64,000 nucleotides of DNA. Origin: Lactobacillus helsingborgensis (GTDB lineage: Bacteria; Bacillota; Bacilli; Lactobacillales; Lactobacillaceae). Each line of letters begins with the position of its first letter. Within the stretch, counting starts at the first letter, position 1. The stretch spans positions 471,623-535,622 of the forward strand of contig NZ_KQ034047.1 of the NCBI RefSeq assembly GCF_000970855.1, read 5' to 3'. The position numbers were made by a program, and so were the translations under genes. Positions 1 to 8,600 of this stretch are shown here, piece by piece. A model generated the notes under the pieces. That model was not told where the DNA came from. It searched no databases and saw nothing but the letters and a program-made list of their open reading frames with translations.

Positions 1-1
1 G

Positions 2-778
2 ATTGGCATCATCATCCCCGACCTAAACAACCGCTTTTATGCCCAAATTATTGACGGCATTCAATCTATTCTCCAAAAAAAAGGCTATTCTGCGCTAATT
101 TCTTTTAGCGCCAATTCAAATAAAAAAAACTATTTGAATTTTATTAACGAGTTCCAAAAAAATAATATTGACGGCATTATCACTGCCGCTTTTGATCTGC
201 CAGCTACTTTAAACTTGGCAACACCTCTTGTAATGTATGATAGCGCTAATATTGATGATAATGTTGCCCGCATAGTTTCAGACAACATCAAAGGTGGCAA
301 AGACTGTATTTCTCTATTGCAAAATCAGGCAACTAGGGTAATGATTCAGCATTGGCCGCTGAGATTGCCAACAGTAAGGGAAAGAGTAGAGTCACTAGTT
401 AACGAGCTAAACAAGCTTAATATTCCCTACATACTTAAAAAGGTTTCCGAAAACGATCCTGAGAAAGCTGCGCAAGAAGTCTTAAAGAAAAGCAATCGTT
501 TTGACGCTGTAATTGCAGTTAATGATATCTATGCTGCGGAAATTATTAAGGAAGCTCAACGGCGTAATCTTAAAATCCCAGCTGATTTTCAACTTATAGG
601 CTATGATAATAACGTGCTATGCGAATATACTACGCCTACAATTTCTACAATTGATCAACAGCCAAAATTGATTGGTCAAACTGCAGCAAGGCGATTATTA
701 GATTTAATCAATGGAAAAAAATCTAGCCAAAATAGTATTATTAACGTCATTCCTATTAAGAGAAATTCAACATATTAA
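2..778 (+). CDS. LacI-family transcriptional regulator, 5' truncated by window edge
   Basis: The open frame enters from the left edge; the first visible residues read IGIIIPDLNNRFYAQIIDGI, the typical start of the periplasmic-binding-like effector domain of LacI/GalR regulators. The helix-turn-helix and hinge lie outside the window. The rest follows the family: ligand-domain strands, then VIAVNDIYAAEIIKEAQRR and a closing STIDQQPKLIGQTAARRLLDL segment, which is the usual C-terminal dimer region. A TTG inside the frame at 134 is not the real start. It converges on the ribose operon and shares a terminator with it; whether it is the ribose regulator RbsR cannot be told from position alone. Confidence 0.88.
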   Translation: MGIIIPDLNNRFYAQIIDGIQSILQKKGYSALISFSANSNKKNYLNFINEFQKNNIDGIITAAFDLPATLNLATPLVMYDSANIDDNVARIVSDNIKGGKDCISLLQNQATRVMIQHWPLRLPTVRERVESLVNELNKLNIPYILKKVSENDPEKAAQEVLKKSNRFDAVIAVNDIYAAEIIKEAQRRNLKIPADFQLIGYDNNVLCEYTTPTISTIDQQPKLIGQTAARRLLDLINGKKSSQNSIINVIPIKRNSTY

Positions 779-782
779 ATAA

Positions 783-825
783 AATAGGAGCTTAAAGTCT
801 AACTTTAAGTTCCTATTCGTTTTTA
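783..825. terminator. bidirectional terminator between the LacI gene and rbsB
   Basis: A 16-bp stem at 783-798 pairs with 802-817 with one G-T pair and a 3-base loop. TTTTT follows on the + strand and an A-rich stretch on the other side supplies the U tract for the - strand, so it can end both convergent units. Confidence 0.85.
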
Positions 826-852
826 TTAATAATCTATCAACAATTGATTTTA

Positions 853-1854
853 TTATTTATTGTAAACTTGCTTCTTAAATGAAGCTACATTATTCTTAGT
901 AATAATCTTGACTGCTACTTTGTCGTTCTTAGGAACCTTCTTATTCTGGTAGTGATCGTAAACCTTTTGGACAGATTCTTGACCTATCTTATTCCATTGC
1001 TGACCAACAGTAGCCGTAATTTGACCCTTTTGAATTAAATTCAAGCTGGCAAGAGTACCATCAAAACCAATGATAGTTATTTTCTTGTTAGCTGCTTTAA
1101 CAGCTCGAGCTGCACCAACTGCTTCTTCGTCGTTTTGGGCAAAAATACCTTTAATATCGCTATGAGCTTGTAAAATGTTTTCGGTAACGGTCAGGGCCTT
1201 GGCACGGTCAAACTGAGCGGTCTGCTTAGTCACAATATTTAATTTCTTATCACCAATACTATCAAAACCTTTACCACGTTCACGTGTGGCAGAAGCTCCA
1301 GGAATTCCTTGAATTTCAGCAATTTTAGCATTTTCGCCTAATTTTTCAATTAACCAATTAGCAGCTTTTTTACCTCCGGCAATATTGTCAGAAGCAACTG
1401 TTGAAACTACTTTACCGGAGTCAGCACTACGGTCAACACAGATTACAGGAATTTTAGCATCATTAGCTTTTTTAACTACTGTAGAAATAGCTGAAGAATC
1501 ACAAGGGTTGATAATTAAGGCATCTACCTTTTGTGTGATTAAATCTTCAACGTCGTTATTTTGCTTTGAAGTATCATTATTTGCGTCATCGATGATGACT
1601 TTTGAACCATGCTTTTTAGCATAGTCACTAATAACATTCTTTAAATTAACAAATGCGGGGTTAGTCAATGTTGAGATAGACACACCAATTTTCAAATCTT
1701 TTGGTGCCTTCTTTTCTACTTTAGAAGACGAACCCGAACTGTTGCTTAAGCCTGTGGAACCACAGCCCGCAAGTATTCCCCCTGCTAAAAGCAAGACAGA
1801 AGCTGCAGTAGCAATTTTCATCAATCGTTTGGAAAAATTTTTAATATTCATCAT
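853..1854 (-). CDS. rbsB: ribose ABC transporter substrate-binding lipoprotein RbsB
   Basis: Sugar-binding protein of a CUT2-type ABC importer, anchored outside the membrane. A lipoprotein signal peptide with lipobox LAGC is followed by a Ser-rich linker and a type-1 periplasmic-binding fold (KIGVSISTLTNPAFVNLKN, QNDEEAVGAARA, IIGFDGT). The frame could open at 1908, but the start at 1854 is chosen because AGAGGAG lies just before it and the signal peptide then starts MMNIKNFSKR. Last gene of rbsKDACB, 22 bases after rbsC. Ribose is the likely ligand from the operon; related CUT2 proteins bind other pentoses, so specificity is inferred. Confidence 0.93.
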   Translation of the reverse strand: MMNIKNFSKRLMKIATAASVLLLAGGILAGCGSTGLSNSSGSSSKVEKKAPKDLKIGVSISTLTNPAFVNLKNVISDYAKKHGSKVIIDDANNDTSKQNNDVEDLITQKVDALIINPCDSSAISTVVKKANDAKIPVICVDRSADSGKVVSTVASDNIAGGKKAANWLIEKLGENAKIAEIQGIPGASATRERGKGFDSIGDKKLNIVTKQTAQFDRAKALTVTENILQAHSDIKGIFAQNDEEAVGAARAVKAANKKITIIGFDGTLASLNLIQKGQITATVGQQWNKIGQESVQKVYDHYQNKKVPKNDKVAVKIITKNNVASFKKQVYNK

Positions 1855-1876
1855 TATTTCTCCTCTAAAAATAATT

Positions 1877-2842
1877 TTATTCCCTGTTCTTTTGTGTTTG
1901 GGAATCAATCATAACCGCAATTAAAATTACGACACCTTTAACAATTTGTTGATAGAAACTATTAATCCCGAGTAAATTCATACCATTGCTTAAAGAAGCA
2001 ATTAACAAAGCACCCACGAGAGTCCCTGCCATTCTTCCTTTACCGCCCATCAGGCTGGCACCACCAATAACAGTGGAAGCAATAGCGTCCATTTCATAAG
2101 ACATACCTGCATCGGGCTGGGCTGACCCTAATCTTGAAGTTAGTATAAAGCCAGCCAAAGCCGCAAATAAACCAGAAATCGTGTAGATAATAATCAATAA
2201 TTTCTTAGTTTTAACACCAGCCACAAACGCAGCTTTTTCGTTGCCGCCTAATGCGAAGGTCTTACGACCAAAAGCAGTTTTATGAAGTAGAACGTAGCAA
2301 ATAATAAATGCAATCAGAGTAATAATTACTGGGAATGGAATACCAAATAAATAGCCTTGCCCTACAAATTGGAAGAAAAAGCTGGTATTCATTTTACCGC
2401 CAGTAATAGGATTGCCACCTGTGAAGACATATGTGGCACCGCGCCAAATAGTCATAGTAGCCAAGGTGGCAATAAAGGGGGTAACTTTGCCCCAGGTGAT
2501 GAATACACCATTGAGAGCCCCCAATAAAGCTCCGATTGCAAGGCCAATTAATGCGGCAAGCCAAGCAGGTGTGCCACCTAAAATCAAGCTGGCACTGATA
2601 GCTCCTGTGAAAGCCAAAATAGAACCGACAGATAAATCAATACCGGAAGTAAGAATAACAAATGTCATCCCAAAGGCGATTAGAGCGTTGACCGATGCTT
2701 GACGAAGCAAATTTAATAAGTTATTTGGCGCAATAAATTGAGGGTTTAAAACTGTAATAATAATTACTAAAATTATTAAGGCCACGAGCGCCATGTATTT
2801 CGTAAAATCAAATTTCTTTTTTGTTGTTTTTGCCTTGTCCAT
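1877..2842 (-). CDS. rbsC: ribose ABC transporter permease RbsC
   Basis: Membrane subunit of the CUT2 sugar importer, 321 residues, family-typical length. Hydrophobic segments run through the protein, with the conserved FVILTSGIDLSVGSILAFTG block near residues 60-80 and the ASTVIGGASLMGGKGR loop near 255-270 that contacts the ATPase in this family. Its GGAGG is embedded in the last codons of rbsA, one base separating stop and start, so translation is coupled. Confidence 0.94.
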   Translation of the reverse strand: MDKAKTTKKKFDFTKYMALVALIILVIIITVLNPQFIAPNNLLNLLRQASVNALIAFGMTFVILTSGIDLSVGSILAFTGAISASLILGGTPAWLAALIGLAIGALLGALNGVFITWGKVTPFIATLATMTIWRGATYVFTGGNPITGGKMNTSFFFQFVGQGYLFGIPFPVIITLIAFIICYVLLHKTAFGRKTFALGGNEKAAFVAGVKTKKLLIIIYTISGLFAALAGFILTSRLGSAQPDAGMSYEMDAIASTVIGGASLMGGKGRMAGTLVGALLIASLSNGMNLLGINSFYQQIVKGVVILIAVMIDSQTQKNRE

Positions 2843-2843
2843 T

Positions 2844-4322
2844 CTACTTTCCTCCTGTAGCTAATTTCATCACTTGTTCTTGAGTTGCACCTTGGGCATT
2901 AATGACGCCCATTTGTTTACCTTCATATAGCACTTCAATACGATCACTCATACTAAGAACTTCAGGCAGGTCACTAGAAATCATTATGATGGCTACGTGT
3001 CTGTCGGTTAACTGATTCATCAGTTCATAAATTTCTTTCTTGGCACCTACGTCAACTCCACGAGTTGGTTCATCCAAAATTAAAATCTTGGAGCCGCTGC
3101 CAACCCATTTAGCTAAAACAACCTTTTGCTGGTTACCGCCTGACAAGCTGCCGGCCGTTACTTGCGCATTATTAGCCTTTACTGTTAGTCGCTTAATCAG
3201 CATGTCAGCAAATTTATCTTCTGCTTTTTTGTCAATAATGCCATGCTTACGGAAAGTATCAATACTTGGCAGGGCAATATTATCTTCTAAAGATTGTTCA
3301 GTAATCAGACCCTCATTTTTTCTATCTTCAGTTAAAAAGCCAATGCCCTTTTTAATGGAGACGCTGGGACTGGTTAGTTTTGTTTCCTTGCCTGCGACAT
3401 AGATTTTACCGGAGCTTAATTTGTCAATTCCAAATAAGGCTCTCATGGTTTCCGTTCTGCCAGCTCCCATCAAGCCGGAAAATCCTAAAATTTCTCCTTC
3501 GTGGACTTCAAAACTGATATCGTGAAACTTTTTGCCTGATAAATGTTCAGCTTTTAATGCCACTTCTCCCAAATGCGGGTGGCGGCCAGGATAATAGTCG
3601 CCAATGTCACGCCCTACCATGTCGTGAACGATTTGATTTTCGGCAACGTCTTTGGTCTGATAAGTGTTAACTGATAAGCCATCACGCATAACTGTTACCC
3701 GGTCACATATTTGCCAGAGTTCTTCCATTCTGTGCGAGATGTAAATAAAGCCGACGCTATTAGACCTTAATTCTCTAATAGTTTTGAATAAAATAGCAGT
3801 TTCATTCTCAGTCAGTGCGGCAGTAGGCTCGTCCATAATAATTATTTTGGCGTTAATCATCAGAGACTTAGCTATTTCCACCATTTGCTGCTGACCTACA
3901 GTCAAGTCGCCCATTTTACTGTCAACATCAATGTCTGAACCTAAATTCACCAAATACTGCCGGGCTTCTTTTCTCATTTTCTTTTGATCAACTAGGCCCA
4001 GCTTAGTTTTAATTTCTTTATTCAAAAACATATTATCGACAACGCTCATTTCGGCAAAGTTGTTCATTTCTTGGTGAATAAAACTGATGCCATGATGTTC
4101 CGCGTCTAATGCGCTGGCGTAGGTAGTGTCGTGGTTGTCAACTTTAATTGTGCCTGCGTCTTTTTTTAGTAAGCCAGTTAAAATATTCATTAAAGTAGAC
4201 TTGCCGGCGCCGTTTTCTCCCATTAACGCATGGACTTCGCCAGAATGAACGTCAAAATCCACGCCCCGTAAAACTTTATTGGTTCCAAAAGATTTTTCAA
4301 TCCCTTTCATTTCAATTTGCAT
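2844..4322 (-). CDS. rbsA: ribose ABC transporter ATP-binding protein RbsA
   Basis: Tandem ABC ATPase energising the importer. The first domain has Walker A GENGAGKST, signature LTVGQQQMVEIA and Walker B IIIMDEPTAAL. The second has the degenerate P-loop GLMGAGRTE, signature LSGGNQQKVVLAKW and LILDEPTRGVDVG, exactly the pattern of RbsA/MglA proteins, where the second site is altered. The start at 4322 (MQIEMKGIEKSF) is preferred over a GTG at 4334 because that GTG lies inside the GGAGGTGA ribosome binding site. 492 residues, normal for the family. Confidence 0.95.
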   Translation of the reverse strand: MQIEMKGIEKSFGTNKVLRGVDFDVHSGEVHALMGENGAGKSTLMNILTGLLKKDAGTIKVDNHDTTYASALDAEHHGISFIHQEMNNFAEMSVVDNMFLNKEIKTKLGLVDQKKMRKEARQYLVNLGSDIDVDSKMGDLTVGQQQMVEIAKSLMINAKIIIMDEPTAALTENETAILFKTIRELRSNSVGFIYISHRMEELWQICDRVTVMRDGLSVNTYQTKDVAENQIVHDMVGRDIGDYYPGRHPHLGEVALKAEHLSGKKFHDISFEVHEGEILGFSGLMGAGRTETMRALFGIDKLSSGKIYVAGKETKLTSPSVSIKKGIGFLTEDRKNEGLITEQSLEDNIALPSIDTFRKHGIIDKKAEDKFADMLIKRLTVKANNAQVTAGSLSGGNQQKVVLAKWVGSGSKILILDEPTRGVDVGAKKEIYELMNQLTDRHVAIIMISSDLPEVLSMSDRIEVLYEGKQMGVINAQGATQEQVMKLATGGK

Positions 4323-4337
4323 GAAAAGGCTCACCTC

Positions 4338-4733
4338 CTAAAAAATCACACCACTTTCGAGAATTACGTTTGAGAAAGGCGTCTCTTCTCCTGTTCGAAT
4401 AAAAGCTTTTGCCCTGCGTAAATCCTGCTTTAATTCACTGTGAGGAATAAACTCAATTTCAACGTTCGGCAAAATTACTTTAATGTTTTCTAACTGCTGT
4501 GGGTTCTGTTTCTTAATTTCCTCAGCAACATAAACTTTTTGCACAGCCAATTCTTTAAGAACTTCTTTTAAAACTTGCGTAAATGAGGGAAGGTTGGTAG
4601 AAACTGCCAAATCAATTTTTTCTGTTTCTGGCGGTACGGGCGTACCCGCATCACCAATTCCTAGCCAATCCATATGCCCCATATCAGCCACGACACGAGA
4701 GATATTAGAATTTAAAATACCTGTTTTCTTCAT
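4338..4733 (-). CDS. rbsD: D-ribose pyranase RbsD
   Basis: Interconverts beta-pyranose and furanose forms of ribose so that ribokinase can use it. 131 residues, the normal size. The diagnostic N-terminal block [20 protein letters not shown] contains the His and Asp used by RbsD/FucU mutarotases, and the C-terminal [20 protein letters not shown] is also characteristic. The frame stays open upstream, but the start at 4733 sits one base after the rbsK stop and opens the conserved region. Second gene of the rbs operon. Confidence 0.95.
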   Translation of the reverse strand: MKKTGILNSNISRVVADMGHMDWLGIGDAGTPVPPETEKIDLAVSTNLPSFTQVLKEVLKELAVQKVYVAEEIKKQNPQQLENIKVILPNVEIEFIPHSELKQDLRRAKAFIRTGEETPFSNVILESGVIF

Positions 4734-4734
4734 A

Positions 4735-5661
4735 TTAATCTTCCTTTCCGTACACCTGCTCAACCTTTTCTCTGGTAGGAATTGAAGGTTGCGCACCCAT
4801 AACTTCAATGGTGATTGATGAAGCTTTTTGACCATAATCAATCGCTTCAAAAATATTTGAAAAATCTGGTTTTAATATGGATGCCATTGCACCAACGAAA
4901 GTATCTCCGGCTCCCGTAGTATCTACTACATGGACTTTGTGTGCAGGAACTAATTGGCTGATGGAACCAATTGAACAGTGTACTCCGCGCGAACCTAAAG
5001 TAATTAATGTTACTTTTACTCCCTTTTTCTTAAAATACATATCTGTTTCGTGCATTGCATTTTGGTCTTTGACTTTGATGCCTGTAATAAAGGCACTTTC
5101 TGTTTCGTTAGGAGTAATAATGTCCGTTAATTCCAGTAGTTCATCACTAATTTTTGCGGCTGGAGCAGGATTTAAGATAGTTATCACGTCATGTTTTTTA
5201 GCAATCTTAAAAGCCTCAAGAGTTGCTTTAATTGGCGTTTCAAACTGCGCAATAATGTACTGAGACTTTGCAATCACATTTTCTGCTTTAACTATCTGCT
5301 TATGACTAATTAAACTGTTAGCTCCGGCATAAACCAAAATACTGTTTTGCCCATTCTTATCAAGCAAAATTGTAGCCGCACCTGTTTGCTCGTTTTCTTT
5401 AACTTCGACGTTAGCTAAATCAATGTTTTCTTTGCCCATTGTTTCCAGCATAAATTTTCCTGCAGTATCGTTGCCTACTGCGCCGATAAAATGAACAGTA
5501 GCACCGCTACGCTGTGCAGCCACTGCTTGATTAGCTCCTTTTCCGCCACCAGCATACGTTTTCTTATTTACTTGGAGCGTTTCACCAGGTAACGGGATAT
5601 GAGTAATGTGATAAGTAGTATCTAAATTGATACTGCCAAGAACCGAGATATTAATACTCAT
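4735..5661 (-). CDS. rbsK: ribokinase RbsK
   Basis: Phosphorylates ribose to ribose 5-phosphate in the cytoplasm, feeding the pentose phosphate pathway. PfkB-family fold: [11 protein letters not shown] at the start, the sugar-binding [17 protein letters not shown] near residue 38, and the C-terminal signature [14 protein letters not shown] containing the catalytic Asp. 308 residues. It starts with a GAGGGGG ribosome binding site and is the first gene of the operon, unlike the E. coli order, where rbsK comes after the transporter. Confidence 0.95.
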   Translation of the reverse strand: MSINISVLGSINLDTTYHITHIPLPGETLQVNKKTYAGGGKGANQAVAAQRSGATVHFIGAVGNDTAGKFMLETMGKENIDLANVEVKENEQTGAATILLDKNGQNSILVYAGANSLISHKQIVKAENVIAKSQYIIAQFETPIKATLEAFKIAKKHDVITILNPAPAAKISDELLELTDIITPNETESAFITGIKVKDQNAMHETDMYFKKKGVKVTLITLGSRGVHCSIGSISQLVPAHKVHVVDTTGAGDTFVGAMASILKPDFSNIFEAIDYGQKASSITIEVMGAQPSIPTREKVEQVYGKED

Positions 5662-5741
5662 GTTTTCCCCCTCTCACTAAAAACAAGTATTAAGCTTTAT
5701 CTGACTTAAGGCTTTAATATACAGAGCCTTACACAAATTTC

Positions 5742-5770
5742 ATTATCCCAGTTAATGCAATCGCTTTCAA
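5742..5770 (-). promoter_or_regulatory. rbs operon promoter overlapped by a consensus cre
   Basis: Read on the - strand: -35 TTGAAA (5765-5770), 17-base spacer, -10 GATAAT (5742-5747). TTGAAAGCGATTGCA at 5756-5770 fits the published cre consensus WTGNAANCGNWNNCA at every position and covers the -35 box, predicting CcpA repression of ribose use. A ribose-specific LacI-type regulator could also bind here. Confidence 0.8.
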
Positions 5771-5825
5771 TAGCAGTTGATAATAAAATTTTATTTTAGT
5801 TTTGGTTTAGTTGCCGTTAGAGCAC

Positions 5826-5856
5826 AAAAAAAGCAAGAATATGGGAATATTCTTGC
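5826..5856 (-). terminator. terminator of the isomerase gene
   Basis: A perfect 10-bp stem, GCAAGAATAT/ATATTCTTGC (5833-5856), with a GGGA loop is followed on the - strand by seven T, just after the isomerase stop. Confidence 0.88.
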
Positions 5857-5887
5857 CTTAACAATTACTAACTTTAAAAAGTAATTT

Positions 5888-7336
5888 TTATTTATCAGTT
5901 AAAATTGATTCATAGTCGCCGTACCAATATGCTGCAACTTTATCTTTAATCGGGTCAAAATAATCTGGTTCAACGTTAATGTACTTTCCTGCTTCAGCAA
6001 GAATTGGCACAACGTCGGCACGGACGCCAGCCATGTGGTGAATATAAGGCCCATAGACATATTTTGCTTCAAAACGGTTTAGATCCTTAAATTCAAACCA
6101 AGCATAAGTTCCTTGTTCATACGGACCCGCACAAGTTTTAGCATTGCCCAGCAGCATAGAATACTTGCCGTGGTCACCGTCAAAACGAACTAAAGTATAA
6201 GTGCCGTCTTTAGCCTGAAAAGCAGCAGAACCGGGATAATCAAATACAAAGTGCGATGGTGGCAAAACCGGACGGTTTTTAGCCGTTTGGAAAGCAAATG
6301 TACCCAGATGTTGCAACAATTCGCCGTTTTCGTTTTCAGGGTGGCGGCAGTTGACATCAGCAAATAACGCTTTTTCATCCCCAAGCGTAGCAGATTCTGC
6401 CAAGACTTCTGAAATTGCCCCGTTAATATCAGTCTCGCAAGTTACCGGCAGTCCTTCTGTTTGGAGCAAAGCCTCAGAAGCATACGGCAAAATTCCGATT
6501 TCACGCTGCAGCTCCGTCCAGCATTGAATAGTGCCACAATTGCAGCCATATTGTTTCATTTTATCTTGCATAGCCAATTTCAAGGCAGCGACTTTAGTAA
6601 AATCATCTTCCTTAATTTTAATATCTGCCCATTTTCTAAAAGTATCTTTAGTCTCTGAAATGCGCGGATCGTTTTTCTTAATTAAATCATTCATATATGA
6701 AGTAAGCTCACCTAAAGGGATTGGTGATAGTTGAATACCAAATTTTTCCAATAATTCGCCTTCATTGACAATAACTGACCAGAAATCAAAGGGACGAGGA
6801 CCTATCTGCAAAACGCGGGTATTCCTAAAGGTTTTCACAACATTACATACCTTCACAAAATCAATTACTCCGCGGCTGAATGACGGATCAGCAATATCGC
6901 TGTTTCTAATATAGGTAAAAGGAACATTAAAGTGACGCAGAACTTTACCAATAGCAAATAGACCACATTGCGTATCGCGCCTCCTTGAACCGTCGGGAGC
7001 CGGTGCCTCGTCTTTTGGCCCCCACAAAAGAACAGGTACGTTGAATTTAGCTGCCAGACGTGCAACTTCATACTCGGTACCAAAATTTTCGTTTGCAATA
7101 AACAAACCATCAATAGCCGCCGCTTTAAATTTTTGGGTTATTTTTTCGAGTCCGTCATCATCATAAAAAAGTCCATCATCATTAACTTCTTTAATATCAA
7201 CGTAGTTAATTCCCAATTCATCTAATTTTTTACGGGTTTTATCTGCAAATTCAATCGCTGCTGTTGCTGAGAAAATATTTCTTCTAGTTGGTACAAAGCC
7301 AATTTTTATTTTTTGTAAACTTTTATTATTAACCAT
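5888..7336 (-). CDS. L-fucose/L-arabinose isomerase-family protein (candidate D-apiose or pentose isomerase)
   Basis: 482-residue cytoplasmic protein of the ketol-isomerase superfamily holding L-fucose and L-arabinose isomerases. Visible marks: an N-terminal Rossmann-like domain (IKIGFVPTRRNIFSA), LLWGPKDEAPAPDGSRRRDTQ near 105-125, VLQIGPRPFDF near 195, CETDINGAISEVL near 300 and a C-terminal HHMAGVRADVVPILAE. The GGAGG ribosome binding site supports the start. It is transcribed alone, opposite to a transketolase/kinase operon that shares its operators, so its ketose product probably feeds that kinase. A true fucose isomerase is unlikely because no fuculose kinase-aldolase pair is present. 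D-apiose isomerase is my best guess, not proven. Confidence 0.7.
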   Translation of the reverse strand: MVNNKSLQKIKIGFVPTRRNIFSATAAIEFADKTRKKLDELGINYVDIKEVNDDGLFYDDDGLEKITQKFKAAAIDGLFIANENFGTEYEVARLAAKFNVPVLLWGPKDEAPAPDGSRRRDTQCGLFAIGKVLRHFNVPFTYIRNSDIADPSFSRGVIDFVKVCNVVKTFRNTRVLQIGPRPFDFWSVIVNEGELLEKFGIQLSPIPLGELTSYMNDLIKKNDPRISETKDTFRKWADIKIKEDDFTKVAALKLAMQDKMKQYGCNCGTIQCWTELQREIGILPYASEALLQTEGLPVTCETDINGAISEVLAESATLGDEKALFADVNCRHPENENGELLQHLGTFAFQTAKNRPVLPPSHFVFDYPGSAAFQAKDGTYTLVRFDGDHGKYSMLLGNAKTCAGPYEQGTYAWFEFKDLNRFEAKYVYGPYIHHMAGVRADVVPILAEAGKYINVEPDYFDPIKDKVAAYWYGDYESILTDK

Positions 7337-7386
7337 TAAAAAAAGAGCCTCCTAATTTTTTATATTTGTATTCGCTTCCAAAGCAA

Positions 7387-7444
7387 AATATAAACTAAAC
7401 TAGAAGACCATTCAATACTGTTTTTACTTAATTAGACTAAACTA
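7387..7444 (-). promoter_or_regulatory. isomerase promoter with two CTAAACTA operators
   Basis: On the - strand: -35 TTGAAT (7410-7415), 17-base spacer, -10 TATATT (7387-7392). The octamer CTAAACTA (+ strand) lies between the boxes at 7395-7402 and again upstream at 7437-7444, 42 bases apart (four helical turns). The same octamer flanks the transketolase operon. Confidence 0.72.
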
Positions 7445-7447
7445 TTT

Positions 7448-8464
7448 TTATAATGATTCCCTCTTAACCAATTTGGTTGAGATAAAGCACTTTTGGGGCA
7501 GCCAATTGTGGTCAGCAGCTTTGTTTTGTAATTGATTAATTGCTTGGCTGACAATCTGCGTTATCGGGACGTGAATCGTTGTTAATTCCGGCGTAACCAT
7601 CGTGTCTTCAAAAATATCATCAAAGCCCATGATTGCTATATCTTGGGGCACTCTAATTTTTTCTTTGGTAAATTCTTTGACCAATCGCAGGGCCATATAA
7701 TCATTTTCACAAAAAAGTACTTCAGGAAAAACTTTGCTCAAATGGATAAATTGCGGCAAGGCTCCTCTAAGTTCAGTAGGATTTAAGCTAAAAATAAATT
7801 CCGGCGGAATTTCAATGTTTTTCTCTTTTAGGGCCTGGGTAAAGCCTGCCCGTCTTTGCGCAAAATTGGGAATACTATGGTTAGAAGCAACATAGCCTAT
7901 TTTCCGATAGCCTTTAGCCAAAATATATTTACCTGCTAAATATGCCCCCTGAAAATTATCAATTGAGATAAAATCGGCATTTACATCTTTAAAATACGTA
8001 TCAATAAAGATCACATTTTTTAGTTTTTGATTTATTAACTTAACTTGCTTTTTATTCAGATCAGTTGCCAGTACAATTGAAGCCTTAGACTGCAGCAATG
8101 CTGTATTTTCATTCAGATTATCTTGCAAGTGATTGATATCCAGTTGCACAATTTGGACTTGTCCGCCAAAACCGCCAATATTTTGCGTTAAGTTAGATAT
8201 TAAGGTGTCAAAAAAGGGCAGGCTGGCATAGCTCCGATTCATCATTCCAGCTCGATCGCGAATAATAATTAGACTGATACTGGCCAATTTGCGAACCCCG
8301 CCTTTTTTATGTTTGCGTAGCGGCTCATAACCTTGATCTTTAATAACCTTAAAAATCTTTTTTCTGGTTTTTTCACTTACGCCCGGCTTGCCATTTAGAG
8401 CAAAAGAAACAGCGGCTTTAGAAACGCCCGCTATCTTTGCAATATCACTCATTTTTAGGTTCAA
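7448..8464 (-). CDS. LacI-family regulator of the isomerase/transketolase/kinase module
   Basis: 338-residue repressor. The N-terminal helix-turn-helix reads MSDIAKIAGVSKAAVSFALN, followed by the hinge and a periplasmic-binding-like effector domain ending FDDIFEDTMVTPELTTIHVP. The start is taken as TTG at 8464 because AAAGAGATGA is well spaced from it; ATG at 8452 is an alternative. The gene lies between the isomerase and the transketolase operon, and both of its flanking promoter regions carry paired CTAAACTA sites, including a 19-bp palindrome, so it very probably controls both. Its inducer is presumably the module's sugar or a phosphate of it. Confidence 0.9.
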   Translation of the reverse strand: MNLKMSDIAKIAGVSKAAVSFALNGKPGVSEKTRKKIFKVIKDQGYEPLRKHKKGGVRKLASISLIIIRDRAGMMNRSYASLPFFDTLISNLTQNIGGFGGQVQIVQLDINHLQDNLNENTALLQSKASIVLATDLNKKQVKLINQKLKNVIFIDTYFKDVNADFISIDNFQGAYLAGKYILAKGYRKIGYVASNHSIPNFAQRRAGFTQALKEKNIEIPPEFIFSLNPTELRGALPQFIHLSKVFPEVLFCENDYMALRLVKEFTKEKIRVPQDIAIMGFDDIFEDTMVTPELTTIHVPITQIVSQAINQLQNKAADHNWLPQKCFISTKLVKRESL

Positions 8465-8502
8465 AAAATCATCTCTTTAATATTATTGTTTACTAATATA
8501 AG

Positions 8503-8538
8503 CTAAACTAACTAATCAATATAACTAAACTAGTTATA
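8503..8538. promoter_or_regulatory. operator pair for the LacI regulator, including a 19-bp palindrome
   Basis: TATAACTAAACTAGTTATA at 8520-8538 is palindromic around a central AAC. A weaker copy centred on CTAAACTA lies at 8503-8510, 22 bases (two turns) upstream. They sit between the divergent lacI and transketolase genes. A GATACT at 8543-8548 could be the -10 box of the operon; no good -35 box was found. Confidence 0.72.
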
Positions 8539-8555
8539 AGCATGATACTCTATCA

Positions 8556-8570
8556 GTGTAAGCAATTACA
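8556..8570 (+). promoter_or_regulatory. cre-like site before the transketolase operon
   Basis: GTGTAAGCAATTACA matches 13 of 15 positions of the cre consensus; the arms TGTAA/TTACA are perfect but the central CG is CA. It lies 30 bases before the start codon, so binding would act as a roadblock. Confidence 0.4.
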
Positions 8571-8600
8571 AGTAATTATTTTTGATAATGAGGTGTTTTC

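Noticed and set aside
4734-4850. Upstream extension of RbsD overlapping rbsK
   Set aside because: RbsD proteins start at the conserved KKTGILNSN block; the ATG at 4733 is one base after the rbsK stop.
5888-7336. Assignment as true L-fucose isomerase feeding the GH29 fucosidase
   Set aside because: No fuculose kinase or fuculose-phosphate aldolase is in the window, and the gene shares operators with a transketolase/kinase operon, not with the fucosidase operon.
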